Below are positions 46,165 to 56,729 of a stretch of DNA of 64,000 nt, piece after piece (the stretch's first letter is position 1; every line of letters starts with the position of its first letter). Location: the NCBI GenBank assembly GCA_049999765.1, contig JBNGIQ010009122.1, positions 103,881-167,880 on the forward strand. The letters are read 5' to 3'. The stretch is from Phaeoceros laevis. Taxonomy: Eukaryota > Anthocerotophyta > Anthocerotopsida > Notothyladales. A program made the translations under genes and the position numbers. Under the pieces are notes generated by a model. It saw only the letters and a program-made list of their open reading frames with translations. It ran no database searches and was not told where the DNA came from.

Positions 46165-47707
46165 ATGAGGAAGCGGGAGCGGGAAAATCCTTGTTATGTT
46201 TGCGGCCATTACCACAAGTTTGAGGAAGGTGAAGTGTGTGGTATATGCGGGCACAGGCTACAAGTTCCCACGGAAAAGGGTCCGCAGCAGAGCGCATTCT
46301 CGACTGAGATCCTGCCCTCGTTTTTGTATCTAGGAAGTTACGACAACGCTTCTCGCTCTGAGCTTCTCAAAGCTCAAGGGATCACTCATATTTTGAATGT
46401 ATGCTTTTCTGTCCCTGGAATTCCTGCTTGGCGTCTTGGTTGTCAACAAAAATATCTGTCAAGATTGATGCTGAAGTTTTGTAGATTAGCCAGCTAGGGT
46501 TCAGTCATCTTCTGTGGACAATTTATTGCTGTCGATTCTCGCACCATTAAGGGAGCTGAATGGCATATGCAGGTTGTCAATCTTAGGGCATCCAATTGGT
46601 CGCTGTGAATACGTTAGGAATTGGATGAACTAGAGGTTGCACTGATTCTGCAGGAGATTGCCCTCTTTGAATCGAGGGTGAGTTTGTAGCGACTGTGTGT
46701 GGCATTTCACGAGCGCTGTCTCCGACGATTTCACTTTGTGCAGGCTGTTCCTGGTTGTCAGAACCTGTACAAGAATTCATTTACATATCACGCTCTCAAA
46801 GAAGACAAGCACCTGCCGCTTGATGAGTGTCTGGAGTTTATAGGTGAGCTACCTTGATGAGGTTCTTCTACGGTCCTGGTTGTCCTCAAGAGGTTGTTCA
46901 GATTTTCTGGTTACTGGCAGGGGCTCTCGTGTTTTTTTGTAAAAGATGGATACATTGTAACCCTCGAGATGCTGCTGTCAACAAGGGGAGAAGGGCCACC
47001 TGATCCCGAATGTTTGACACTCTCTTTGCTTTGCAGAACAAAGCAGGACAGAGAAAGCACGGGTGCTGGTTCACTGCATGTCAGGACAAACCAGGTATGT
47101 GCACCAGCTCTGCCGTGCGCTGTGTTGAATTTTCTGTAACATTGCTAATAATTGCAACTCTTCTAGCTATATTGAAACCTTCTCTGTGGTGCTGTAGATC
47201 ACCTGCCATAGTTATTGCTTACTTAATGCGATATAAGAAGTGGCCACTTGCTCAAAGTTATCAATGGGTGAAGGATCGCAGACCTTCTGTAAACTTGACT
47301 GATGGTACGTGACATCTTAACTCCTTTTCCTGATCATCTGAATCATTTAGGTCACACCTGCAAATTTGATGGTGGCTGGTTTGTTGTTGTCAGGTGTCAT
47401 ACAGCAGTTGCAGGATTTTGAAGTCGAAGTATTCGGAAGTAGCATCACTCAAGCTATTACGTCACCAATGGGAATGGGCTTTGGACCTTTTGGATACCCT
47501 TCTGCTGCTGCCCAAGCCCCTACCTCTGCGTTTAATCAGCCGCCAGTGTCCTCCCCAAGTTCTGTCCTTTCTCCGGCTCCCAGCACCAACGGCTTTGACT
47601 CTAACAGCTTCGTCTTCAGCGCAGTCAGGCAGGATCAACCTGTTCCAGGCAATAGTTTTGGTGGAATCAGCACTACGACGATGGACCACAGCATGGACAG
47701 CTCATAG
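46165..47707 (+). CDS. IBR5: dual-specificity MAP-kinase phosphatase, IBR5 type
   Basis: IBR5 in Arabidopsis is a phosphatase acting in auxin and ABA responses. Five exons (46165-46398, 46744-46843, 47037-47094, 47198-47304, 47394-47707; 813 nt) give 270 residues. The start MRKRERENPCYVCGHYHKFEEG has the paired CxxC motifs typical of IBR5. The phosphatase domain follows: LPSFLYLGSYDNASRSELL, YKNSFTYHALKED and the intact loop VHCMSGQTR (Cys125, Arg131), then SPAIVIAYLMRYKKWPLAQS and VKDRRPSVNLTDG. The loop is split by an intron inside its Arg codon. The C-terminal 90 residues are Pro/Ser/Phe-rich as in Arabidopsis. Unlike the phosphatase-like protein at 23944, this one should be active. Confidence 0.94.
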
Positions 47708-48377
47708 CGCCATACATGATGAGCATGACTGCTGTGCCTGCTCGGGTGATCTACGCAGAGCAGATATGCTGTGCATCGTAGTTGGTGCTTCTGATTACAA
47801 TTAGCTTCTTCAGTTCAGGGGGAATGCGTGAGTGGTCTTACATAGTTTCTCGCGGCTTAGAGGTGTGCAAGTAGTCTAGGTCTAGTGTGAGGACCTGTGC
47901 GGACCGGTTTCATTGATTGGAGCTGTGGGAATCCACCTTCGTGACTCCTATTTGATCATCCAATTCGGGTGAGTGACTTGTGGATGTTTCAGTCACGTTT
48001 TTACCCATCCCGTCGACAGTCGAAGAAATGTTTGTATATAATCAACAATATTCACAATTAGCCCACCTGTTAACGAAAAGTCTCCAGGGGCAGATTCATA
48101 AAGCGGCGCCTGTCGTGCTTTGCTAGCGTTGAAGTGCAAAACGCGGTGCTATGGGGCTGGAGGCAGAGTCAAGGTTGTTTCTTGCGGCTGGCAGATGCCT
48201 GGCCTGGAGTGGTCAGATGCATGCAGCACCTTCCCCTTTCGGCATGGTGGCAGGGAGAGCTGGGCGACGAGGCCTTTTCAGTGGTGGGAGAAGAGAGCAA
48301 AGTTGGCTTCGGCTCCAGTTGCCTGATGGGGCCCACGGTAAAACGGAGAATGTACATCATCTGTGGCAAAACGATGA
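47708..48377. other. spacer between IBR5 and the second PPR gene
   Basis: IBR5 3' UTR and PPR 5' region. No gene recognised. Confidence 0.5.
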
Positions 48378-51300
48378 ATGCTTGTCTTGCAAGTTGGAAG
48401 GCGTCGTCCAGCCTCTATCGACGTAACAAGTCAAGGTGTGGCAGAGATGTACGTAGTCGTAGCCTATGTTTCTCTTTGTAAGGGAAACGGGGATTTGCCA
48501 AGAACGGGCCAGGTGCGGTTTCAGCGGCAATGGTTGCGATACACTCAGAGAAGGCTCGTGTACCTTGTGCAAACACCAGAGAGAAATGCTGTCTGGACGG
48601 GAAGCGTATGCGCAACGTCTTCTGTGGAGCCAGTGGTTTCCGTTGTTTGTGAAGGGGCACGATATGTGGATGTCAGGCATTCATGGAGCATGTTTGGCAA
48701 GGGAAACCTGCAGGATTCACTGGATGCTCTGGACAGGATGGATGAGCAGGGTATCGTGCCCTCTATTGAGAATTACAGGTGTCTGTTGCAGAGGTGCACT
48801 ACGTTGAAGGCCTTGGCCAACGCCAGGCGGGTACATTGCCACATTCTTAGAAATGGACTTGAATCTTGCAGGTATCTTGGTGAGCCAATTGTCGACATGT
48901 TCGTACAGTGTGGGAGTCTTTCAGATGCGGTTGAGGTGTTGTATAGATTGCCTGAACGCACTAGCTTTTCTTGGACACAGGTAATCTCAGGCTATGTCAA
49001 GGCAGGGCGAGAGCGAGATGCCTTTGAAATCTACCAGCGAATGCAAGAGGAAGGGTTGCAGCCAAACAAGTACGCACTTGTAAGCCTGTTAAAAGCATGC
49101 GGTAGGTTATCAAATCTGGATTTTGGAAAAAGGATTCACTTAGACATATGTAGAAGTAGGTGTGATTCAGAGATGTTTGTCGGCACTACCTTGGTGGCTA
49201 TGTACGCAAAATGTGGGAGCATGAGCGATGCACGGCACGTGTTTGACATGTTATCCCATCGTGATGTGGTTTCATGGAATGCTATGATTGCAGGATATAC
49301 TCAGCAAAACCGGTGGGTGGTTGCTTTAGAATTGTATCGGGAAATGAATGTACAAGGCACAAGACCCAATAGTTGGACTTTTGTCAGTGTGCTTAAAGCC
49401 TGTGGCAACTTGGCAGCTGATGAACATGCTACACTTGTCAATGATCAATATCTCAAGCTAGACAGCTTAAAATGTGGGAAAACGATACATAGTGAAGTTT
49501 CTATATTTGGTCATGACCTTGAAGTTTTTGTCGGTACTGCTCTTCTCGGCATGTATGCAAAATGTGGTAGTATGTTGGATGCGGAAAATGTTTTTCAAAA
49601 TCTGCCCGAGCATAGTTCAGTATCATGGAATGCGCTGTTGTCAGGGTATGTCCAGAAAGAACAGGGCATGGAAGCTCTGCAACTGTATACCCACATGCAA
49701 CAGGAGGGTGTCAGTCCAGACAATTGGACTTTTGTTAGTGTACTTAAAGCTTGTGGAAGCTTGGCAGTGATGGAAGAGCCCACGCGTCTGAACGGTGAAT
49801 TGGTGAGACTAGGATGTCTACAGAAGGGAAAGATCATTTTTGAGTATGCTGTTAGAAAGGGCTACAGATCTGACTTATTTTTAAGAAACACTCTTGTTGA
49901 CATTTATTCTGACTGTGGAAGTTTGGTGGATGCAAGGGATACGTTTGACGCATTGGATACACGGAATATTGTATCATGGAATGCAATGATCGGAGGATAT
50001 GTCCTTCAGGAACAATGCGATAATGCGTTGCAACTCTACGCCCAGCTGCACGAAGAAGGTTTTACCCCAACGAATAGAACCTTTGTTATTGCACTTAAAG
50101 CATGTGGCAGCCTAGCAGTCATGAAGCAAGCCACTCTGGTTTATGGGGAGCCTGTTGACCTTAACTGCTTACAGGCTGGTAAGGCAATTCATGCTGATGT
50201 GATTCAAGCTGTTTTAGAACACGATCTACTTGTGGCCAACTCTCTCATTTACATGTATGCCAAGTGCGGTAGCATGACGGATGCACAATATGTGTTCGAT
50301 ACACTGCCGGACAGCAGTGTGGTGACATGGACATACCTAATCACAGGATATGCTGAGCAAGAACACGAGGAGAAAGCTTTGCAGCTGTATGCACAAATGC
50401 AGGAGAGCGGGGTGAGGCCAGATTCCGTCACTTGTGTCAGTGTGCTCAAGGCATGTGCCAGCGTTGCAGCCAAGGAGCAACCAGCGGCCATGCTTGGGGA
50501 AATGATCAAACCAGACTCGCTGCACAGTGGAAAGAGGATTCATGAAGACGTTGTCAGAATGGGATTTGAGCAGGACGTACATGTAGGAACCGCCCTTGTT
50601 AACATGTATGCGAAGTGTGGGAATATGGTGAATGCACTCCAGGTGTTTGAGGCATTGTCGCAACACAATGTAGTCTCATGGACAACAATGATAGCAGGAT
50701 ACGCAGACCAAGGACAAGGTGAAATTGCGTTAGGATTGTACGCTAGGATGCAGGAGCAAGGGGTGTACCCGGATAGCTATACCTTCGTCAGTGTCCTTAA
50801 AGTATGTGTTACCCTGGGAATGTCTGAACACCCCGTTCCATTTAACGGAGAAAATGTGAAGCTCCTTTGCTTGCAAATGTGCAAGGAAGTCCACAGTGAA
50901 GTTCTGCGAAGTCAAGTTTCGGACGTAGTTGTTAGCAACTCTCTTATTGACACATATTCATCCTGTGGGAGCATACTGACTTCGCAGCACGTCTTTGACA
51001 CAATTCCACGTAAAAATCTTGTTTCATGGAACGCCATGTTGGCATGCTATGCTCAGCAAGAGCGAGGTAAAGAGGCCCTTCATCTTTTTGCTCAAATGCA
51101 GGAGGAAGCGTTAAGCCCGAATAACCGAACATTTGTCAGTGTGCTCCAAGCATGTAGCAACCTTACTTTCAAAGAGCAAACTACGGTTCTAAATGGGAAC
51201 TCTCTCAAGCTGGCCTGCTTGCAAAAGGTGAAGGCAATTCATGATCAGATTGATAGGAGTGGCTATGCTTCAAATGCATATGTGGGCAATACTTTGGTGC

Positions 51301-52217
51301 GCACATATGCAGCCTGTGGGAGTATGACAGATGCCCAGGTAGTGTTGGATGCGTTGCCTGAGCCTGATGTCGTCACTTGGACAGCCATAATTGCTGCTTA
51401 CGCTGAGCAAGGGCAGAATGAGCGAGCTATGCAACAGTATGCTCAGATGCAAAAGGAGGGGGTTACACCAAACAATGCCACTTTCTTTAGTGTTCTCAGG
51501 GCTTGTAGCAATGCAGGATCCTTAACAACATGTCGCCAGATTCATCGTGACATTCTCAAAACTGGGCTGGAACATGATGGCAGAGTAGCGACCACATTAA
51601 TCCATTCATATGCAACGTGCGGGAGCATTGTGGATGCCAAATACGTGTTTGACACTCTGGCAGCACACGATGTGTTCTCCTGGACTGCACTCATAGCAGG
51701 ATATGCTCGACAAGGGGAAGGCGAAACAAGCTTGCAACTTTTTGACGAGATGCAACAGACTGGCATAAAACCCAATGAAGTCACCCTTCTGGCTGTTCTC
51801 GCTGCCTGCAGTCATGCGGGCCTAGTGGAGCAGGGCCTGAAGTACTTTGAAGCTATAGTTGCTAGAAACGATCTAACTCTTACAATAGATCACTATGTGA
51901 GCTTGGTGGATATTCTAGGCCGTGCAGGACTCTTCGACAGACTACAAGAAGTACTTGCAAACATGCCCATAGAACCCAACATGGTTTTGTGGTTGTCCTT
52001 GCTCGGCGCTGCACAGAAGCACAACAATTTGGAGTTCGGAAGAGTAGCTTTTGAGAGAGCTGTGGCGTTGGACAGAAGATTCCCTGCCCCATACTTTCTC
52101 ATGTCCAACATCTACTCATCTTCTAACAAGTGGGTGGAGGCAAGCCAGGTGGAGGATCAGAGAAGAGCTGCAGGGGCCTGGAAGAGACCTGGTTTCAGCT
52201 GGGTTGAGCATTCATAG
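48378..52217 (+). CDS. very long PLS-class PPR protein, C terminus short
   Basis: A single exon of 1279 codons, probably an organelle RNA-binding or editing-site factor. The first about 105 residues have no repeat; tandem repeats start near the Met of MFGKGNLQDSLDALDRM (about 48690), so the true start may be later than 48378. P-L-S triplets then run almost to the end (TALLGMYAKCGSMLDAENVF, VSWNAMIAGYTQQNRWVVAL, EGVSPDNWTFVSVLKACGS). Six inner triplets hold an extra block after the AC motif, such as MEEPTRLNGELVRLGCLQ, MKQATLVYGEPVDLNCLQ and EHPVPFNGENVKLLCLQ; the first and last triplets lack it. A short E-like end (MLVE-type hinge, then KRPGFSWVEHS) follows with no DYW domain. It is far longer than typical angiosperm members. 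Confidence 0.92.
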   Translation: MLVLQVGRRRPASIDVTSQGVAEMYVVVAYVSLCKGNGDLPRTGQVRFQRQWLRYTQRRLVYLVQTPERNAVWTGSVCATSSVEPVVSVVCEGARYVDVRHSWSMFGKGNLQDSLDALDRMDEQGIVPSIENYRCLLQRCTTLKALANARRVHCHILRNGLESCRYLGEPIVDMFVQCGSLSDAVEVLYRLPERTSFSWTQVISGYVKAGRERDAFEIYQRMQEEGLQPNKYALVSLLKACGRLSNLDFGKRIHLDICRSRCDSEMFVGTTLVAMYAKCGSMSDARHVFDMLSHRDVVSWNAMIAGYTQQNRWVVALELYREMNVQGTRPNSWTFVSVLKACGNLAADEHATLVNDQYLKLDSLKCGKTIHSEVSIFGHDLEVFVGTALLGMYAKCGSMLDAENVFQNLPEHSSVSWNALLSGYVQKEQGMEALQLYTHMQQEGVSPDNWTFVSVLKACGSLAVMEEPTRLNGELVRLGCLQKGKIIFEYAVRKGYRSDLFLRNTLVDIYSDCGSLVDARDTFDALDTRNIVSWNAMIGGYVLQEQCDNALQLYAQLHEEGFTPTNRTFVIALKACGSLAVMKQATLVYGEPVDLNCLQAGKAIHADVIQAVLEHDLLVANSLIYMYAKCGSMTDAQYVFDTLPDSSVVTWTYLITGYAEQEHEEKALQLYAQMQESGVRPDSVTCVSVLKACASVAAKEQPAAMLGEMIKPDSLHSGKRIHEDVVRMGFEQDVHVGTALVNMYAKCGNMVNALQVFEALSQHNVVSWTTMIAGYADQGQGEIALGLYARMQEQGVYPDSYTFVSVLKVCVTLGMSEHPVPFNGENVKLLCLQMCKEVHSEVLRSQVSDVVVSNSLIDTYSSCGSILTSQHVFDTIPRKNLVSWNAMLACYAQQERGKEALHLFAQMQEEALSPNNRTFVSVLQACSNLTFKEQTTVLNGNSLKLACLQKVKAIHDQIDRSGYASNAYVGNTLVRTYAACGSMTDAQVVLDALPEPDVVTWTAIIAAYAEQGQNERAMQQYAQMQKEGVTPNNATFFSVLRACSNAGSLTTCRQIHRDILKTGLEHDGRVATTLIHSYATCGSIVDAKYVFDTLAAHDVFSWTALIAGYARQGEGETSLQLFDEMQQTGIKPNEVTLLAVLAACSHAGLVEQGLKYFEAIVARNDLTLTIDHYVSLVDILGRAGLFDRLQEVLANMPIEPNMVLWLSLLGAAQKHNNLEFGRVAFERAVALDRRFPAPYFLMSNIYSSSNKWVEASQVEDQRRAAGAWKRPGFSWVEHS

Positions 52218-53219
52218 ACGTTGAATGAACTCCAGGCAGGAAATGAAATGTCTCCAGTCCAGTCAAATCTGAAGGATAACCGCAATGACAAAACCAGCGA
52301 GCAGTAAAGTTAGTCAATCCAACTTAGGATAACTAACTATTGATGACTTGAGGAGTCTGAATACACGGTTGCACCCGGGTGGAAGACTAGAGGCCATGCC
52401 AGCACAATGTAGAGACGAAATACTGCTCGACAGTGCTCTAATTGTTGTTTCATTCAATGTTCGCTTAGTTGGAACTGCCGACCAGGTGTACCATCGGACG
52501 GTTGAGGAGCCATAGACAATTCTCCGATCAGGTCCGACTGTACGCAATTGTATGCATGTGGGTACGCCAGCCGGTAACATGTCTTCGCTGGTCACCTTTA
52601 TTCAGCATATCTTCACGAAAAAAGATGTCGATAGCCAAACAAGAGTATACATTTTGAGATTCCAGCGCCCCCTGACGCCAAAGCCACAGTGCAAAATCCA
52701 TGGCAACTACAATTACAGTGCAGCTCTACAAGTGCAGAAAAGAAGTCTCAACAAAAATATCTTGTGCAACGGCACTATCCCAAGCTAGGCGACTCTCTCT
52801 CTGTCAGGGAAATAAAGGTCTCTCTTCTAACAACTAATCCTATGCTTGCAGTCTGTGTGATGATTCTGATCCCTAAAGCAACATACAGGGTCCCTCCCGC
52901 CATTTCCCAACCCAGGCTGCAGTAGGCCTAACATAGGTCTTGATCACTGAAAAATAGGACCACAATTCATTCTGATGGCACATCCAATATCATCGCCTCC
53001 GTTCTGCAACCTCCTCGTCCGAATCCTTCTTCCTTCGGCATGCAGAAAGTTCAAAAGTATCAGCACCCCTAGTCCAGGGGCTGTTCAAGACCAAAGGGGG
53101 GACAAGGGATTGCAATGTTCAGTTGACCAACTACTTATGGAAAGCACTTAAAAGGAGCCACCGATATCAGAGCATCCAGCAGCCACAAGGAGCAACGCCA
53201 ACCAACTTAGCTCCTGAGC
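52218..53219. other. spacer between convergent PPR and TAF15-like genes
   Basis: Only short frames; presumably the two 3' UTRs. Nothing else recognised. Confidence 0.5.
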
Positions 53220-53906
53220 TCAATAAGGACGAGCCCTGTTGTTGTAACCACTTCCTTCACGTCGATCAGGACCACCTCCACTATAACCTCGTTCAGAGCC
53301 TCCACCACTATAACCCCGATCAGGGCCACCACCACTGTAACCTCTGTCACCACCTCCATAACCTCGTCCACCACCTCCGCGAAAACCCCCACCTCCCCGA
53401 CCATACGAAGGTGGAGCAGCTCGGGGCGCAGACTTCTCGGCCATAGATACTTTGATCTTGTGGCTACGTATCTCATAATCGTTGAAGAACTCACCTGCTT
53501 TGTGTGCAGCAGAGGGGTCCTCATAGGACAGCACAGCATCACCCTTTGGCTTTCCGGCATCATCTGTGTAAATCTTGATGTTCCAAGGCCACTGATCTTT
53601 ATAGCCGCGCTTTTGTTTTATTCTGGCAACCTGACCAATTCCGCCAAACAGATCCCTTAGCTCGTCCACTGTGACATCCAGAGGCAAGCCTGAAATGTAG
53701 ATTCTCGTGTTGTCACAAGTGTCCCCGCAGTTCTCATCGCATTGTTTCACCTTGGGAGCATCCTCTGTGCCATCGTACCCTGTTGGCTTTGCATCTTCTC
53801 CACCATAGCCTGAGCGCCCATTTTGAAAACCCCCTCCGTGGTCTGCGCCAGAATTTTCAAAACTCCTGCCTGATGCCCTACCTCCCCCATACCCACCACC
53901 ATGGCC
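53220..53906 (-). CDS. TAF15: TAF15-like (FET family) RNA-binding protein, 5' part lost in gap
   Basis: The visible 3' part encodes a Gly-rich lead, an acidic Cys-containing linker (QCDENCGDTCDNT), one RRM and a Gly/Arg-rich tail. The RRM has RNP2 RIYISGLPLD and the block DLFGGIGQVARIKQKRGYKD then QWPWNIKIYTDDAGKPKGDA, and closes with MAEKSAP, all typical of plant TAF15. The tail repeats DRGYSGGG units. Family members bind RNA and associate with TFIID; some carry RanBP2-type zinc fingers N-terminal or C-terminal to the RRM, not visible here. The N terminus and start codon must lie in the adjacent 400-N gap or be misplaced, because a PPR pseudogene follows right after it. Confidence 0.85.
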   Translation of the reverse strand, partial: GHGGGYGGGRASGRSFENSGADHGGGFQNGRSGYGGEDAKPTGYDGTEDAPKVKQCDENCGDTCDNTRIYISGLPLDVTVDELRDLFGGIGQVARIKQKRGYKDQWPWNIKIYTDDAGKPKGDAVLSYEDPSAAHKAGEFFNDYEIRSHKIKVSMAEKSAPRAAPPSYGRGGGGFRGGGGRGYGGGDRGYSGGGPDRGYSGGGSERGYSGGGPDRREGSGYNNRARPY

Positions 53907-54306
53907 NNNNNNNNNNNNNNNNNNNNNNNNNNNNNNNNNNNNNNNNNNNNNNNNNNNNNNNNNNNNNNNNNNNNNNNNNNNNNNNNNNNNNNNNNNNNNN
54001 NNNNNNNNNNNNNNNNNNNNNNNNNNNNNNNNNNNNNNNNNNNNNNNNNNNNNNNNNNNNNNNNNNNNNNNNNNNNNNNNNNNNNNNNNNNNNNNNNNNN
54101 NNNNNNNNNNNNNNNNNNNNNNNNNNNNNNNNNNNNNNNNNNNNNNNNNNNNNNNNNNNNNNNNNNNNNNNNNNNNNNNNNNNNNNNNNNNNNNNNNNNN
54201 NNNNNNNNNNNNNNNNNNNNNNNNNNNNNNNNNNNNNNNNNNNNNNNNNNNNNNNNNNNNNNNNNNNNNNNNNNNNNNNNNNNNNNNNNNNNNNNNNNNN
54301 NNNNNN
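53907..54306. other. assembly gap, 400 N
   Basis: An unresolved stretch inside the 5' half of the TAF15-like gene. The flank is GGT/GGC-rich on one side and the PPR tandem array on the other, both hard to assemble. Confidence 0.95.
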
Positions 54307-54383
54307 GCGTTTTGGTGCACTTCCGAGTCGTGGTGGCAACAAAGAACGGTGACGCCCTCGCGTCAGATCCGTCCGACAGCGCC

Positions 54384-55830
54384 ACTCACAGAGATTGTCA
54401 CGAAGAGGGCTGTTGGATGATGAGTGGCGGGCACCTGCCTGGTGGATTCTGCGTGCCTGGAGAGAGGTGCGCCTGGAGCTGCAGTCACAGATTGTCACAA
54501 GAGGGCTGCTGGATGATGAGTGGCGGCCACCTGCCTGGTGGAAGCTGCGCTCCAGGTTTTCACAGCATGGACACAAAGGATGTGTTAACATGGACAGGCC
54601 GGACGGCTGGGTTTGCACACCAAGGATGCAGCGAAGAGGCTTGTGTTGTGTTAGGACAAATGGAGGAGGAAGCCCTCAATTTGGCTGTCCATGTTACTTT
54701 TGCTTGCCTGGTGAAGGCCTGTGCGAGCACTGCTGCCGGACAGAATGGCATGGAGGCACTCACAGATTGTCAAAAGAGGACTGCTGGATGGTGTTACACA
54801 GTGGTGGGGGCCTGCCTGGTGGAAGATGCCCGCCAGGTTTTGACAGCAGAGACACAAAGGATGTGGTATCATGGACAGCCCGGATTGCAGGTTTTGCACA
54901 GAAGGACTCAGCCAAGAGGCGCTTTGTGTGTATCGACTAATGGAGGCGAGACTCATTTTGGCTAACCCTGTTACTTTGGCTGGCCTTGTGAAGGCCTGTG
55001 CAAGCACTCCTGCCAGACACAAGGGCATGGAGCTGCACTCACAGATTGTCAAAAGAGGATTGCTGGATGGTGTAGTGGTGGCCGCCTGCCTGGTGGAAGA
55101 TGCCCGCCAGGTTTTGACAGCATGGACACAAAGGATGTGGTAACATGGACAGCCGGATGGCGGGTATGAATGCAAGGAGTCAGCGAAGAGGCGTTTGTTC
55201 TGTAGGGATCAATGGGAGCGGGGGCCCTCAATTCGGCTGAACATGTTGCTTTTGCTTGCTTTCTGAATGCGTGTGCAAGCCCTTGTGCCAAACAGAAGGG
55301 CAGGGAGCTGCGCTCACAGATTGTCAAAAGAAGACTGCTTGATGGTGTAGTGGTGGGCACCTGCCTGGTGAAAGATGCGCTGGAGTTTTGACGGCATGGA
55401 CACAAAGGATTTGGTAACATGGACAGCGCGGATGGCTGGGCTTGCACATCAAGGACTCGCGGATAGGCGTTTGTTGGGTTTGGACAAATGGAGGAGCTCA
55501 ATGTGGTTGACCATGTTACTTTTGCCGGCACGTCTGCAAGCACTTGTGCCATACAGAAGGGCAGCGAGCTGCACTCACAGATTGTCTGCTGGATGGTGTA
55601 GTGGCACCTGCCTGGTGGTCGCGTGGTGCTTCTGGAGACCTGGAGGATGGGGCCCTAAATTTGGCTGACCATTTGAGTTTTGCTCGCCTTCGGAAGGCGT
55701 GTGGTAGCCCTGGTGCTGTACCGGACATCCGGTGCTGGGTTTGTGCTGCAGTGCTCCTCTTGATGTACCGAACATCCGGTGCTGGGTTTCTTGCTGCACT
55801 GCTCCTTGTAATGAACAGCGTCTCCATGTG
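54384..55830 (+). pseudogene. tandem array of decayed PPR triplets
   Basis: Five units begin with CACAGATTGTC at 54486, 54771, 55040, 55315 and 55576 (spacing 285, 269, 275 and 261 bp), with a partial unit before them from 54384. In pieces they encode PPR text: LHSQIVKRGLLDGVVV, MDTKDVVTWTARMAG-like, FGQMEEEALNLADHVTF, CLVKACAS. Frames change within each unit. In the middle units the L-motif core (DMYAKCGAL-type, 27 bp) is missing, joining CLV to EDARQV, and the run that should read GTTTTTGAC is GTTTTGAC, shifting the frame before DSMDTKDV. The shared lesions mean the damage came before amplification. It ends near a repeated TGTACCGAACATCCGG-type sequence at about 55715-55780. Confidence 0.75.
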
Positions 55831-56016
55831 AAGAGGAATATCTCCTCACCTTAGAAATTTTCAAGAAGGGCGAAAAACCTTCCCGGATGACCATAATTTA
55901 GCCCTGTTGGTGTAAACTGGTTTTTTAGAGGAAGGTTTCACGGCTATCGGGAATGATAAAATCTTGAAAGTGGCCCTTTTTTCGACAAAATGAAAATCCC
56001 AGCTATCCGGGGGCCA

Positions 56017-56053
56017 GCGTTTTGGTGCACGTCAAAGTGGTGCACCAAAACGC
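56017..56053. repeat. perfect 14-bp inverted repeat, also found beside the 400-N gap
   Basis: GCGTTTTGGTGCAC at 56017-56030 is followed by 9 nt and its exact reverse complement at 56040-56053. The same 14-mer stands immediately after the gap at 54307-54320, and a common AGCGCCACTCAC follows at 54379-54390 and 56058-56069. These copies bracket the PPR pseudogene array. Confidence 0.8.
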
Positions 56054-56729
56054 CATAGCGCCACTCACGCGTGAAAACATCTTGCCTTCATTTTTCCTGC
56101 TTGCCATGATCTTAAAGACCGCTCAACTTGCAGCACATGCTAGCCTAAGGGATGGCATCCGTAGCATTGATGTTGTTGCTAGCTTAATCGTTTGAAAGCA
56201 CCGCTGCTGAAGAAGGAGCACATGAGTGCTCATGTCTGCCATGAGTATGCATTTTTCATGTTGCCTTGCCCTGATTTCTTGGAAGTTCAAAGAAATCATG
56301 TGCTTGACAATGAAACGAGACACGAGTGCACAACACAAAACGAGGTTGTATGTGATTAACAATGAAACGAGGCAGAACGATCACCAAAAACTTGTGAGAC
56401 ACGATTCCACAACACATGAATGCACCAAAAAATGGTCACAGCAGTAACTGGCCGGGAGGCTCCTGCAGCATAAAAAAAAACCTGGAGAGGAACAGGATGG
56501 TAGCATCCAAAAAAAACAAGAGACGAACATGATGGCCACACGTCCCCGGGCACCCGGGACAGCCAGCTACAAAAGCATGGCCTGTATCATTCATGTATAC
56601 ATGTACTGCACCTAGGCCAGCAAATCAAGGAAACCAGCAGAACCCCACCACTTAGGTTGAACTGGAGGGTGCCGGGTCAGGATTTTCAAACACATTTCTA
56701 TCACTCACTAGAAAATTATGCACCGCTAG
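56054..56729. other. spacer with no recognised gene
   Basis: It lies between the repeat that bounds the PPR array and the methylase-like frame. I looked here for a DPPY/SPPY-type catalytic motif that would complete the methylase and did not find one. Confidence 0.45.

Noticed and set aside
54384-55830. Working PPR gene
   Set aside because: Every unit changes frame, motif cores are deleted and no combination of GT-AG introns that I could see restores one frame.
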